DNA of 64,000 nt from Sepiola atlantica (Eukaryota; Mollusca; Cephalopoda; Sepiida; Sepiolidae). A program made the translations under genes and the position numbers. The stretch is from assembly GCA_963556195.1 (NCBI GenBank), contig OY744525.1, forward strand, positions 21,449,686 to 21,513,685. Reading direction: 5' to 3'. Of the stretch, positions 31,035 to 42,689 are shown piece after piece; the first letter of the stretch is position 1; each line of letters begins with the position of its first letter. The notes under the pieces are model-generated. The model searched no databases. It saw only the letters and a program-made list of their open reading frames with translations, and was not told the DNA's origin.

Positions 31035-31227
31035 AGAGCAAAGTGTAGCATCCGTTCTACTACTAAACTTAATCTTTTCTGTCCTATGTAAGTGTAAAAT
31101 CCTTCTAGACTGAGGCAATCTTTATTTTTGTCCCAATCCAGAGTGCCTTATTTAGGGAGCTAAATTTTCCCTACATTAAAATCCGACCTTGTGTCTAAGT
31201 CTGCCCTCCTGGAGAAGCAAGTAAATA
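31035..31227 (+). mobile_element. U2-SINE, old degenerate copy with head
   Basis: 'agagcaaagtgtagcatccg' plus 'ttcta' matches the U2 head (agatcaaagtgtagtatctgttc). The end 'ccttgtgtctaagtctgccc', 'tcctggagaag' and 'caagtaaata' matches the SINE 3' end. The middle is strongly diverged and shortened. Confidence 0.6.
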
Positions 31228-31278
31228 GGGACATATATGTATGCACACGTATATCTAATAATCATTTATGTAAAAACC

Positions 31279-31283
<5 letters not shown>

Positions 31284-31332
<49 letters not shown>
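31284..31332. repeat. (TA)n microsatellite
   Basis: About 24 TA units after a short (CA)n. Confidence 0.95.
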
Positions 31333-31333
<1 letters not shown>

Positions 31334-31424
31334 CCTTACATGCGCTAACATATCTAATAGATATACATATACACGAACACATGTCCACACAATTATTGAA
31401 TAGAAAAACTATTTAAATTGTTCA

Positions 31425-31485
31425 AAGTTATTTATTAGCTCATATAACTGATGTTTCAGTCAATGAGACCTTCCTCAGGATATAG
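31425..31485 (-). ncRNA. Hammerhead-like motif, degenerate
   Basis: The minus strand has 'cctgaggaaggtctcattga' then 'ctgaaacatcagtt'. CTGAGGA and GAAA are spaced by a weak helix II (GGUC/GAC), helix III would be only two pairs with an AUCA loop, and helix I needs a bulge. It resembles the minimal hammerheads of Penelope-like elements, but activity is doubtful. Confidence 0.3.
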
Positions 31486-31507
31486 TATTAAGAGTGCAAG
31501 AATTTAT

Positions 31508-31622
31508 GAATAAGTGAAAAAAAAAAAATTTGGAAAAAATTCGAAAAAAAAAAACCAAAAAAAAAACGAAAAAAGTGGAAATGAAGTTTTTTGTTAAAAT
31601 ATTTTTTTTTTTTTTTTTTACA
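31508..31622. repeat. Low-complexity A and T runs
   Basis: Poly-A/AAAC text to 31573 and a poly-T run at 31600-31620. Confidence 0.8.
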
Positions 31623-31829
31623 TATTCATGAATTTGGGTCATACCACTCAATACACTGCCCTGAAACGTCACTTATATGAGCCAGTAAAAATTTTTTACC
31701 GATCTGAATATTTAAAAAAATTTTTTATTTATCGGTACATCTCTAAATTTGAGCTATTTTTTTTAACTGACAGCGGTATTAAAACACCAATTTCATATTC
31801 ACAAAGCTTTCTAATACATTGATCATGTT

Positions 31830-32720
31830 TATGCCCTCGATGTCCTAAGCTTAGCTAATTTGCATATTTCTTTGCAAAAGGACATCTCATTAATTAATTA
31901 TTCGTTTTTATTGTTTCTCTTATTCAATCATCGTTTTCGTTTTACCATTACCCACAGTTCTACTTACAAACCTTTTTCTTTATTGTGGTTAAATGCTTAG
32001 CAGTTTTTGTGAAAAGAGTCTTTCCGGCCTTTTCCTAGCAATTTATTTCCGGGGTTTGTGATAGTTATGTATAAGCTGTCAAATGTCTCATCCAATCTAA
32101 TATGCACACGCACATGTATGCAAATTCCATATTGTGGATCAGTGTCTCACTTAAAAACATATTCGCTATATTTTCATCTGTTGCATTCCCTTTGCAAACT
32201 GCATAACGTTGGATCAGAAATATATGCTGTTCAATCAATAATCTCTAAGACTTGATAAGCAATGAAGTTTTGATGTTCAAACGAACTTTATTTCAACCAA
32301 CATCCAATACAAGTACAGAAAAACGTATTTGTTTGAATGTTTCACTTTTTTTTGTTTACTTTAGTTGTCCCCATTTTGAAAAATAGATTACAGAGTATCA
32401 CAGCATTAAAAATTCTATTATTTGCTTAGAAAAAAAGTGCAGATGCAACGATGACAGACATGAAAACAGTGGACAACGAGACATGTCCATCTAAAAGCAC
32501 ATTGTATTATTGAATTAAAGAATCGAAAAAAAAATGGTTGAGCATCGGTTAATGCTGATAGTACAGCCAACGAAAGACCAGCAGAATTTTCAGATAAAAA
32601 GATGATGAAATGTTATTAGAGATGACAGAATGGTCAAAATAATTGATCTGCTATTTTGAAAATAAGTTATGGCTGTACGTATTTTATGATATTTCAAATG
32701 GGTTATAGAAAACTCTGCAG
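31830..32720. other. AT-rich stretch, no gene recognised
   Basis: A 65-codon frame at 32058-32255 has no recognisable domain. No repeat match seen. Confidence 0.35.
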
Positions 32721-32724
32721 CAAT

Positions 32725-33055
32725 TTTATTTTTACTAATAAGTCACGACTTATTGCGGCTAAAAAGAGTGTTAATGAGATGGATAGCTTGTCAGTTGAAT
32801 GATGAAGAATATTGTGAGAGGATTAAGAATAATAAATGGAAGGAGTAGAACTTGATTACTTATGCGGACGATTTATGACAACTATTTATTAATACAGAAT
32901 TGAAAGATAACCCTGTTGTAACCATGGTAATGTGTTCCACAAATGGGAAGTTTTTAGAAAAAGCAAGGAAAGTTCTTTACAGTTGTGATAGAGAGACGAT
33001 TTTTTGCTGTGAATACCTTACAAGGAAGAACCAGAGATTAGAGCTCAGTCGATAA
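32725..33055 (-). mobile_element. Non-LTR retrotransposon 3' end
   Basis: The complement of 'aaccatggtaatgtgttcc' and 'acaaatgggaagtttttaga' encodes the LWNTLPW-type tail, and 'tactaataagtcacgactta' marks the 3' untranslated end. It belongs to the family at 985-1381. A deletion removes part of the tail. Confidence 0.65.
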
Positions 33056-33079
33056 CGTTTCATGAAACATACATGCACA

Positions 33080-33182
33080 TATGTACTACTACTACTGCTA
33101 CATGCATGCATGTATGTACTACTGCTACATGCATGCATGTATGTACTACTGCTACATGCATGCATGTATGTATGTACTACTA
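33080..33182. repeat. 27-bp tandem repeat, about 3.5 units
   Basis: 'tgtactactgctacatgcat' plus 'gcatgta' repeats, with (CTA)n and a (TGTA)n extension in the last unit. Confidence 0.85.
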
Positions 33183-33439
33183 CAGTTAAAAGTGTGTTTT
33201 CTTATGACTAGACTATAAAATACAAAGTTCACTTGAAACTCAGTGCTATTATTACTCGAAACACAAGCTTAGAATCCATAATTTAAAAACTGACCTTGCC
33301 TGACCATCGAGGTTCTTGCAAACCTGTGCTTTCATCTTTAACAGAAGTGTTTTCTGCTGCTTCCACTGCATTATGGCCTAGTGTGAACTTATAAAGCATA
33401 ATTTCTCCAATTAGACTATATTACACGTTAACCTGCATG

Positions 33440-33785
33440 GCTTTCAGATCATAGATTGGGTGAGGTTGTTTTGTTTTATGGCATATCAACCCTCCTTGGG
33501 TTATTTAATACCGAATCCGGTCATTTTGATAAAAGTTTTTATGCTTCAAGTTCTTTATATGTTCAAGTATTTATTCATGGTGTTTGGTTTGGTTGTTTTG
33601 TAGAGGAAAAATGTTGTTGTTTATGGCCTTGCAGAACATGATTGCGTTTTGCAAAGAAAAAAACAATAACATCAATGTTTGGTGCATTTTTGGTCCGGAA
33701 GCTGGTATCTTCAGACAGCCTGATCTGGTAGCACCAGACATATTGAGTGAAGAAATACATAATACATCAAACCAAGTACAATGAT
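33440..33785 (+). repeat. Family Y repeat copy 1 (most complete)
   Basis: Blocks in order: 'ttttatggcatatcaaccct', 'gggttatttaataccgaat', 'ccggtcattttgataaaag', 'atgcttcaagttctttatat', 'tatttattcatggtgtttgg', 'gcagaacatgattgcgtttt', 'aacatcaatgtttggtgcat' and 'cttcagacagcctgatctgg'. The same order is repeated at 41785-42095 and, in pieces, at 40195-41490, 42810-42870 and 55245-55320. It is an interspersed element of at least 340 bp; no protein match seen. Confidence 0.7.
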
Positions 33786-33789
33786 ACTA

Positions 33790-34525
33790 CTAACCAAAGT
33801 GGGTAATTTCTACAGCTTGGAGTTGTTCAGTCATCTAATATTAGTAACGAACTAGCATGCATGCAAATATTACAAGACTTTGACTCACCCTTGTGTAGTA
33901 ATACAGCATGTGGATGTGTTAGTAAGAAGAAAAAGAAATTTCCACGTCAAACTTAGATTATGAAGAAAGAGGAAATTTCCACTATAAATTAAGTTAATGT
34001 ATTGGAAGGAAGTGACGTTACAGGAAGTCTCAAGTGAGACGTGAGAAATAACTTCTACCTATGAGGGTAGGACTGAGATAAAACCCACAAAGTATTATGT
34101 AACATCAATGTATAATGTAAAGTAAAATAAAACCTCAAAAGGATTATTAAACCAAAAATTTCAGCTGTTATTATATATTCACCTTTGATACATATACGAA
34201 GAGACAATGTCATATTATGTAGACTGTTACACACAGCTGAGAAAGAGATGCAGAATAAACACACATTACCACTACAAGACAGGTTAACACAGCGGATGCT
34301 ATGAAACGTGCCATGCAAATATTTGTTACAGCCAGAAGACAAAGAATTCTTAGAATTCTTGACTTGTAAGTATACATGAATAAATTATATGATATGGAAT
34401 TGTGAATTGTTATGATCATCAATGTGGATTAGAAACAGCCACCTGGGTTCAATTCCTCTAAATTACTTTTAAATTCACATTGATAACCCTGAGACAAATA
34501 TAAATTCATCTCTCCCAATGCTTCT
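33790..34525. other. No gene recognised
   Basis: AT-rich with short minus-strand frames (34055-34342, 34210-34422) that lack domains. Confidence 0.35.
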
Positions 34526-34534
34526 GCTATATCT

Positions 34535-34690
34535 AAAACTAGTGTTGGGACCAGAGTTATCTCCCTTGGGGAGAAAATACTTAGATGTTTAAATCTCGTG
34601 AACACAAGACTTTGATTGAAAATTCTTGTGCTACACATGGTTGAGAAATAAAACTAGATGCCATCCTCACTTGCAAATGATGCACAACAG
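34535..34690. other. Possible LTR-like fragment
   Basis: 'tgttgggaccagagttatct' plus 'cccttgg' resembles the start of the LTR-like insert at 7986 ('tgttaggac...ggaattatctcccttg'). Nothing else corroborates it. Confidence 0.2.
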
Positions 34691-34699
34691 CACAAACTT

Positions 34700-35927
34700 T
34701 TGAGGTACGTCCCTTAACAGAAAACATGTCATGAGAAAATTTACGCATTCACATTATCCTTTTATGAACTTCTAAACTTACTGATACAGACAGACGGACA
34801 TTAAAATGCCTTGTGGGAAGAAATCATTGGACTACTGCCAACAAAGTAATTGTTGAGTTGAATCAAGATTTGCTTAATCTAGTTTCAACCTAAGCTGTTT
34901 GCAGTGAGCTCAATAAAACCAATATCATGGAAGAGCCGGTGTCAACTTTCCTTGAATTTAGCAACTCTTCCAATTATATTGTCCAACCTCTGTATATACA
35001 GTTTTTTAGACTGGACTCAAATTAAAAATTTCAGTAAAACATTAATAAACCTAAAACGGAATTCAAGCTTATGCAACGTGATGTCTTTATATCATTTTTG
35101 TAATTTTGCCAGGCATAACTATTTTGGTCATTAGTTCTGGCTATACTAAAGACTTTCTAGGTCATTCCCATTGACCCTTTTATGGTCAAGTTATTCTCCT
35201 AGAAAAATTTAAAGTATTCATTGTTCCACCATTCTGACCGACATAAGAGTCATATAAGCAAGTAAAAGTAACAATTGCTGACTTCATAGTGTTGACATAT
35301 TGCTTTCTTTTTGTGTCTGTTTGTAGCCATGAATCTGCACCACTTTTGTGTTGTGTATCTCAGTCTACATTCATTCTTTCTGCCCCCACCCCCAACTTTT
35401 TTGTCGACCATATATATCGAAAGCAGAAAAAATTGCATCTACTCCAAACAGGTGTGTACAAAACTGAGTTTGGTTCCATTTTCGTTTGGAGGTGATAATA
35501 TTCCTCTTCACATATGAGTATTGCTAAAGATGATAGTTAAACAATAGGAGACTGGGTCTCTTGACTTAATATAATAGTAATGAATTGAACTAAAATGCTG
35601 ATATATATATATCTGTACATATATTACAATTTTTTAAATAATAATTGAAACTTCTATTGCTATAATTCACAGACTTTTTTTTAGTAATTTCAAGTTGTAT
35701 TCCTCTGAAAATAAGTATATTTTATTACTTTGAAATGTCCGGATATAAGAGCTTTAAACTCTTAATTGAGCATCTAAAGTAAACAAATATATTTTCAAAC
35801 TTGAATATGAATTTTGTTTGTTTTATATATTTTTTTAATATATTTTCTATCTGTTTTTTTTTATGCGCTATTTTTAATTGAGTATCCTCTATCATATAAG
35901 GATTCTCTTCTGTATCTAATACCCTTT

Positions 35928-35930
<3 letters not shown>
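34700..35930. other. No gene recognised
   Basis: Short frames around 35250-35517 on both strands lack domains. Low repeat content compared with the surroundings. Confidence 0.35.

Positions 35931-35935
<5 letters not shown>

Positions 35936-35961
<26 letters not shown>
35936..35961. repeat. (TA)n microsatellite
   Basis: About 13 TA units. Confidence 0.9.
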
Positions 35962-35968
<7 letters not shown>

Positions 35969-36184
35969 AAATCTATCTTTAACATAAATTGAGTGTTTGT
36001 ATGTAACCAAGGTATTGGGGAAATGGGACCCTGTATAATAAAAATTACTACAATAGGAAATAGGTTTTCAATCAATACAAAAAGTGGTAGCAAAACTTGA
36101 TATTGTTTTGTGTTTTTATATAACGCAATACTTTGATAGCAGTAACCATTTATTGGTATCTGCAAATACTTATATATGTATTAG

Positions 36185-36290
36185 ACGTACCCATGACCCG
36201 TTGTGTCATAACCACTACCACTATTTATTCTATCATACTTTGATTTCATTCGTTTGTCTATGAGATATAATCAACTATAATTAAAGAGAC
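36185..36290. repeat. Dispersed repeat, pair of 8800-8900
   Basis: Carries 'cccatgacccgttgtgtcat', 'ctaccactatttattct' and 'gatttcattcgtttgtc', corresponding in order to the first copy. Confidence 0.4.
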
Positions 36291-36307
36291 TCGGGGACAA
36301 GACAATT

Positions 36308-36400
36308 GGAACTAAATAAAGAAAAGCAGAAAGAACATAGAACATAAAAAAGTAAATGAAGGAAGAAGAGAAAGTAAAAAGAACGGAAAGGATATGCTTC
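36308..36400. repeat. Purine-rich block duplicated at 38330-38402
   Basis: 'aaataaagaaaagcagaaag' followed by 'taaaaaagtaaatgaaggaa' and 'gaag' is nearly identical in both places, 2 kb apart. Confidence 0.7.
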
Positions 36401-36469
36401 ATGGCGGTTATAAATCACCCTACCTTGAAGATTGTTTATCGAAAAAAGTCTTGAACTAACATGCCTTCG

Positions 36470-36640
36470 TATAATTGATAGATTTTCAATATAAACACTG
36501 GATCTTGATTCAATGACCAATCAAGAATAAGGGAGATGATTATCGCTTTTAAACTGTACACAAGATATCAAAGCAATTTTAATTTTTTTATTTAACGAAT
36601 ACTTGATTTTTTTATATTAGAATTTGCACATTTTTATATT
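36470..36640. repeat. Family W repeat, pair of 26325-26500
   Basis: Second copy of family W, starting 'tgatagattttcaatataaa'. Confidence 0.45.
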
Positions 36641-36853
36641 ATAGCGAAAAAACATAAATACACATTGTAGTACATTAAAAACGAACGAGAAAATCAAACA
36701 TGAAAATTGATGTACAATGGTGTTTGAGGCTACGATTTATACTTGTAGAAACAGTGGGGATGTGTAGTGGATGTGTGTACTGTACACATTATCGCTGTCA
36801 TATATATACACAAATGTTGAAGATTTTAAAGACCTGTCACTTATGAGTATTTG

Positions 36854-37200
36854 TTTACTCCTCTCCAGGAGTTAGGCACAAGGCCAGTTGTATCTTACTC
36901 CCACAAGTAAGATGTGACCCAAGGTCGGGTCGGGAAAGTGGGTTTGAAAAGCCAGCGCCAGAGAGGTGAGCACTCTGGCCATTAAAAATTGCCTGGGCAG
37001 CCCCGTCGGCATTCCCCGGTAGGGGCGCCTCAGGCAGTAAGCAATAAACTTACTCCTCCCCAAAGAGGGGAGGCGAAGCCTGGGAGGGTGGACCTCCTAG
37101 AACTGCCGAGGACAGACCCATAGACAGGTGTAAATCAAGACCCGAAGGCCAAGACAATACAAGTCTATGGGGTGCAGTATCCATCGGAACAGATACTACA
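36854..37200 (-). mobile_element. U2-SINE copy C, 5'-truncated (long hairpin)
   Basis: The minus strand begins inside the U2 head ('tgtagtatctgttccgatgg') and so lacks the first 25 nt or so. It then has the full body with the long-loop hairpin ('ccccatagactt...tctatggg'), the 'ggccagagtgctcacctctc' block, and the 3' end 'cctaactcctggagaggagt' plus 'aaa'. 5' truncation is a hallmark of LINE-driven target-primed insertion. Confidence 0.85.
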
Positions 37201-37204
37201 AGTA

Positions 37205-37690
37205 AACGACATTCAATACTTTGTTTTAAAGCTTTGGAAAATTTTGAAACCCAGTGCATATTGGTATTTCGAAGTATTTTATTTATAAAAAATACTGACT
37301 TAAGTTAAAATTTGTAAAAATCCTAACAACAATTACTGGTGCAGCAGCGATGATGATAATGATAATAATGATGATGATGTTGATGTTGATAATGATGTTG
37401 ATAATGATGTTGATGATAAGAATAAGAAAGCAATGAAAATGTTAGATATCAATTATCAAAGCGAATCATTATCATTATCTTCATTAACATTTCTGTAAAA
37501 TAAATGTTTTTGTTTTATTTTTTTTCTCGTTAATGTTCCTGCTGAGCAGAGATCATTCATTTTTGTGTCTAATGACATCTGCTTGAAAATATCCAAAACA
37601 ATTAGATGCCATCTTTGCACAAATGCATCAGATAATTAACAAATAATTATGTGTCGAATTTTGTGATATATGATTTTTGAAAAATAACAA
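37205..37690. other. (GAT)n-rich and AT-rich stretch, no gene
   Basis: Degenerate GAT/GTT trinucleotide repeats at 37345-37430, otherwise unassigned. Confidence 0.5.
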
Positions 37691-38660
37691 AAAGAATAAA
37701 CTAACAGATAAAATAAGAGTTAGAAGGAACAGAAAGAAAGGACTGAAAATAAGAAATAAAAAAAGGAAGAATGAACTGAATGGAAGGAAATGAAGGAAAG
37801 ACATGAAGAAATGAATAAAAGGAATGAAATTAAAGGATAAAAATGAAATAAGAAAACGGAATAAAAATGAAATAAAAAACGGAATAAAAATGAAATAAGA
37901 AAAAGGAACGAAAGAAAAAGGAAGAAAAGAAAAGAAAAAGAAAAAGAAATAACGAAAGAATGAAAGGAAGAATCATGAAGAAAAAAAATGAAGGAAAGAA
38001 AAAATAATGAAGAAAGAAATAATGAAGGAGAAAAATAAGTGAATAACGAAGGAAGGAAAAATGTAAACTGAAGAAAGAAAAGAATGAAAAGAGGAAAAAA
38101 TTATAAAATGAATAAATTGAATGAAAGGAGAATAAATGAGTAAGAGTTGTTTTTCAAATAAAAATAAGATAAAAACTAAATTTATAGAAATAATGAATGG
38201 AAGAAAGTATAAAAACAAAACGAAAAAAAAACGTATGGTATATGATAGAAAGACATAAAATAATTAATGTGTAGAGTGATGAGATTTTTTGAAATACAAT
38301 AAGTAACGATTTCCGCCACTGTTGGAAAAAAATAAAGAAAAGCAGAAAGAATATAGAAAATAAAAAAGTAAATGAAGGAAGAAGGGAATGGAAAAAGAAG
38401 GGAAACGAAAAGAGAAAGGAAAGAGAAAGGAAAGAAAAGGAAAATGTAAAGGAAAAGACAAGAAGAAACGAAAGAAGGAAATAAAGAAAAAGAACAGAAA
38501 ACAAACAAAAAAACATGGAATAAAATAAAAAGTGATGAAAAGAAAAAAGAGGGTAAGAAAAACAAAGGAAATAAAAAAAATAGGGAAGAAAGGAAAGACA
38601 GAAAGAAAGAAGGTAAACAGAAGGTAAGAAAATAAAAACAAATGAAAGAAAAGAATGAAA
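37690..38660. repeat. Second polypurine (GAA-rich) tract
   Basis: Nearly 1 kb of A/G-dominated DNA with units such as 'ggaataaaaatgaaataaga' and 'ggaagaa'. A non-purine window at 38200-38330 divides it. Long minus-strand frames (183, 161 and 152 codons of F, S, L and Y) are composition artefacts. Less regular and older than the tract at 2.2 kb. Confidence 0.85.
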
Positions 38661-39049
38661 AACCCAAAATGTAGAAATAATAAAAATGAATAAAGTATAC
38701 AACATTTATGACTAAAACTCATTTCCTGTGACTTTATAATTTAGAAAACTTCTAAAATGTCTGCTGCCTGTGCATTGGATAACATAAAATAAATTGTCTC
38801 TTTTTTGTGAAACCATAAAACTGATAAAACTACATTGAGATATCCTCGAGCTATTTCTTTGTTTTATGGCGATGTTTACAAAGCAATAAAGATTCATAAA
38901 AGAATTATTTTTCTCAGATCAGTCCATTTGTTTGCATATAAACAGTTACCTTTCTTGGTCAAGAATTTTAGATGCCTCCACACACATCTATGAGAGCCTC
39001 CGTCCATTGGACCGTCATGCTTCAATTAAAAAAAACATCTTCATCGCTA

Positions 39050-39150
39050 AACGTAGTTCATTAGATGTGTCCATGCATCTGTACAAGGAGTTATGTCTGT
39101 CCATCGGTCTGTCAACTACCAAGCTTAAGTTTGAACTGTCATTTCCATTG
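39050..39150 (+). repeat. Family R repeat copy (reverse sense)
   Basis: 'gatgtgtccatgcatctgta' then 'gtctgtccatcggtctgtca' and 'aagcttaagtttgaactg' is the complement of R, joined to family X at 39185. Confidence 0.55.
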
Positions 39151-39184
39151 ACATTTATAAAAGCGTATGATTATATAATGAGTG

Positions 39185-39499
39185 CATGTACATCCTTCGT
39201 GAAAAATAACGGAAAAAGATTATGCTTCGCCAGTGTTCGCACTAATATTCATGTAAAATGATATGAAAATCGTTGAATTTAAAAAAAATAAATAAAAGTA
39301 AACGTCTCAAACTGGAAATGTAAAAAGAAAAAAAAAATCAATCCATATAGAAAGAAGAAAGGGAAAAAAAGAAAACGTCTCATTATGGAAATAGAGTAAT
39401 GGATTTATTTCTGAATTCGTTATCTTCCTTCTTCTAAACATTTAAAATGGTTTCGTCTGGCAGTATTTTTACTTGCTAACTTTAACATGACGAAATGAA

Positions 39500-39534
<35 letters not shown>

Positions 39535-39600
39535 ACACACACACACACAAATAAATACACATTGGTCTGAATTATAGAGTGGAGGACTAGTTGTACCTCC
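39185..39600. repeat. Family X repeat, pair of 26820-27260
   Basis: Second copy of X. A (TA)n and (CA)n microsatellite at 39506-39550 has expanded where the first copy has only 'tatttatatac'. Confidence 0.55.
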
Positions 39601-39840
39601 CCGATGTTGCTCGGTAGTGTATTTACTTGCACTGTTTTGATTTTATGTTTTTTAACTATGCTGATTTTTTCCCCAAATATTATTTTCTGTTCCAATCAAA
39701 GAGAAGTAAATCTTAGATCATTTTTTTTTAAATGTCGGCAATTCGAAAATAATTCTGATTTGGACAAAGTATTTTCTGGCAGGAATTAAATCGAATTACA
39801 TTTTATTCTTTTTAAAATTCATTATGGAAAGTAAATGAGA

Positions 39841-40205
39841 GTGAATGTTATCAAGATCAAAGTGATTATTAGTGGTTGTAATGATTGGAAGCCTCCAGAG
39901 GATAGTTTCCCTGCTCAGTTTATGAAAAGGGAGGAGAGCAACTAACTTTTTTGCGATACTTGTAAGAATTGGGTACACTAGAAGTGCAGTAGAATTACAA
40001 GTAGGTTGAGAGATGATAACCAGTTTGTGTGCAAAAAGTGTAAGATAATGAATACAAACGAGAACTACGAAGTGGAGGAAGTATATATGGATGTCAGAGT
40101 TATTGAGGCTATTGAGAAATTTTGTAATCTTGGTGATACCATTGGAGCACAGGTAAGAAAGGACATGAGAATGAAACGAATGATGTGGAAAGTGAGATTT
40201 AATTT
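39841..40205 (+). pseudogene. LINE fragment: zinc-knuckle-like Cys/His motif and RT region (5' piece)
   Basis: Plus-strand translation with two stops gives 'VNVIKIKVIISG', a cysteine cluster 'CDTCKNWVH' and 'KCSRITSRLRDDNQFVCKKC', then 'VIEAIEKFCNLGDTIGA'. This order (KVMISG ... CxxCxxWVHxxC ... CxxC ... VExFCYLGDxIxA) is typical of a widespread animal LINE polymerase between palm and thumb. The frame is cut at about 40205, where family Y and a 31-bp array begin. The following part of the protein resumes at 41515. Confidence 0.8.
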
Positions 40206-40264
40206 GGTTTGGTTTGTTTTACAGCATATAAACCTCTTGTGGGTCATTTAATGCCGAAACATCA

Positions 40265-40915
40265 GTTTTAAATGTTTATGTATTTTAATATCATTTTTTT
40301 CAAACGTCTATGTATTTTAATATCATTTTTTTCAAACGTCTATGTATTTTAATGATTTTTTAAAACGTCTATGTATCTTAATATGATTTTTTAAAATGTC
40401 TATGTATCTTAATATGATTTTTTAAAATGTCTATGTATTTTGATATGATTTTTTAAAATGTCTATGTATTTTGATATGATTTTTAAAATGTCTATGTATT
40501 TTAATATGATTTCTTAAAATGCCTATGTATTTTAATATGATTTCTTAAAATGCCTATGTATTTTAAGAGGATTTAAAAAAAATGTCTATGTATTTTAAGA
40601 GGATTTTTTAATGTCTATGTATTTTAATATGATTTTTTTTAATGTCTATGTATTTTAAGAGGATTTTTTTAATGTCTATGTATTTTAAGAGGATTTTTTT
40701 AATGTCTATGTATTTTAAGAGGATTTTTTTAATGTCTATGTATTTTAAGAGGATTTTTTAAAACGTCTATATCTTAATATGATTTTTTTAAATGTCTATG
40801 TATTTTAATATGATTTTTTAAATGTTTATGTATTTTAATAGGATTTTTAAAAATGTCTATGTATTTTAATATTTTTTTATAATGTTTATATATTTTGATA
40901 TGTTTATGCATTTTA
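40265..40915. repeat. About 31-bp satellite, roughly 21 units, variable length
   Basis: Units of 28 to 33 bp centred on 'aatgtctatgtattttaata' then 'tgattttttaa', with a variant 'agaggattttttt'. Unit length varies through poly-T length. Confidence 0.9.
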
Positions 40916-40919
40916 ATTT

Positions 40920-41490
40920 TTTTGGTGTTTGGTTTAGTCGTTTTGTTATACGGCATATCAACCCTTTTCGGGTTATTTAATGCCGATCCGGACATTTTGG
41001 AAAAAGTTCTCAGGCTTCAAGTTCTTTACATGTTCAAGTATTCATTTATGATGTTTGGTTTGGTTGTTTTGTTTTGTTTTATGGCACATCAACCCTTTTC
41101 AGGATATTCAATGCTGAATTCGGTCATCCTGGTAAAAGTCTCCATGCTTCAAGTATTCATTCATAGTGTTTGGTTTAGTTGTTTTGTTTTATAGCATATC
41201 AACCCTTTTCAGGTTATTTAATGCTGAATCCGGTCATTTTGGCGAAAGTTTTTATGTTTCAAGTTCTTTATATATTTAAGTATTTATTCATGGTGTTTGG
41301 TTTAGTGAAAAGGGGGGAGGGAGGGAGAGGGGGATGGAAATTGTTGATTTTTGGGGGTGATTTTGCAGAACATGATTGAATTTTGCAAAGAAAAAAAACA
41401 ATAAAACGTCAATGTTTGGTGCATTTTGAGTCACAAAGTCAATAACTTCAGACAGCCTGATCTTGTAGCGCCAGTAAAGTGAGTTTTAAA
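40920..41490 (+). repeat. Family Y, multiple partial tandem copies
   Basis: Three successive copies of the 'gcatatcaacccttttc' to 'tcatggtgtttggttt' half (from 40930, 41070 and 41195), followed from 41360 by the second half ('cagaacatgattgaattttg' to 'cagcctgatcttgtagcg'). A G-rich block 41306-41360 separates them. Confidence 0.65.
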
Positions 41491-41514
41491 GACAGGCTTA
41501 TATCTGATAACCCC

Positions 41515-41790
41515 AGGGGAAGATTAAATCTAGACAGTATAAGATGTGTGCAGAACATGAGATTTTGTTAGTTTGGTCACATTGAAAAAATAGATGAGAG
41601 TTCTTGGGAAAGTAAGTTTAAAACATTTGAGGTAGTAGGTCCAGTTGGCCGTGGAAGGCTGGTGAAAACATGAGGAAGTGATAAGGATGGATTTGAGAAA
41701 AAGAAGGATAAATAAAAACCTGGACAGATATATGTTAGTTTGGAAGTAAATTTCTAAAAGTCGTTCAACACATGCCAGCATGTAAAAGGT
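41515..41790 (+). pseudogene. LINE fragment: RT C-terminus (3' piece)
   Basis: Translation across stops gives 'FGHIEKIDESSWESKFKTFE', 'VVGPVGRGRLVKT', then 'NLDRYMLVWK' and 'SRSTHASM'. This is the C-terminal end of the same LINE type as 39841-40205. Its last 65 bp closely match 4365-4430. At least three stop codons. The missing part between the two pieces (thumb domain) is replaced by family Y and the 31-bp array. Confidence 0.8.
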
Positions 41791-42110
41791 TGTTTGGTTT
41801 TACTGCATATCAATGCTTTTCGGGTTATTTTATATGGAATCAGGTCATTTTAGTAAAAGTTTTTATGCTTCAAGTTCTTTATATCTTCAAATATTTATTC
41901 ATGGTGTTTGGTTTGGTTGCTTTATAGAGGAAAAATGTTTTTGTTTTTAGCTTTGCAGAACATGATTGAGTTATGCAAAGGGAAAGGGAAAAAAACCAAT
42001 AACATCAATGTTTGGTGCATTTTAAGTCAGGAAGCCGATATCTTCAGACAGTCTCATCTGGTAGCACCATGCCAGCATGTAAAACAGATGTTATGATGAT
42101 GATGAACAAC
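41785..42110 (+). repeat. Family Y copy, near full length, ending in a LINE-like tail
   Basis: Same block order as 33440-33785. It ends with 'ccatgccagcatgtaaaaca' and 'gatgttatgatgatgatga', which is also how the LINE 3' end reads, so family Y copies here may have inserted in or been mobilised with LINE ends. Confidence 0.6.
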
Positions 42111-42239
42111 ATGCTGCAACAAACCACAATACAAACTGACGAACACGAATCAAATATTGATTTTGCAGAAAGAAAGCTATCGATGACAAAGAAATGATAA
42201 AGAGACTGGCTTTACTTTATATGTTAAAAGATGTATTCA

Positions 42240-42435
42240 AGTATTTCTGGAAGAGACGCTGTCTGTTGGTCAGTCTGTCAGACAAGATTGAAATAGTATT
42301 TTCATCACCAAACGTGTTTTCTTATAGAAATGTGTGAACATATCTAATAAGAGGCTATGTCTGTTTGCTGAGTTATCAGTGTTTCAGTCTGTCTCTCTGT
42401 TTATTTGTCACACATAAGTTTCAAATGACATTTTT
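42240..42435 (+). repeat. Family R copies (reverse sense)
   Basis: Contains 'gtctgttggtcagtctgtca', 'aaatgtgtgaacatatcta' and 'gtcacacataagtttcaaat'. Confidence 0.5.
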
Positions 42436-42689
42436 ATCCTTAAATATTTTTTAATATTAGATGTTCTAGAATCAAAATGACACTGGTGTAACGGCTACAA
42501 CTGCCATCTTGTGACAGAAAATCTTGCTTGAATGAAGCAATATTTATAGACTAGAATATCCACTCATGGACGAGCAACCAATCAGAACCCAGAAAATGGA
42601 CTTGCTCATCTAAGCACACTAGAACATCCCAGCTTGCTTATATACCAACTTTCTGACATCTAATCTCTATTTAGTTTTAGCTCAACTGG

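Noticed and set aside
34535..34690. A second LTR of the 7986 type
   Set aside because: Only about 25 bp are similar and no boundary or duplication is visible.
38154..38705. 183-codon hydrophobic minus-strand frame, membrane-protein-like
   Set aside because: Purine-rich tract composition explains the F/S/L/Y content.
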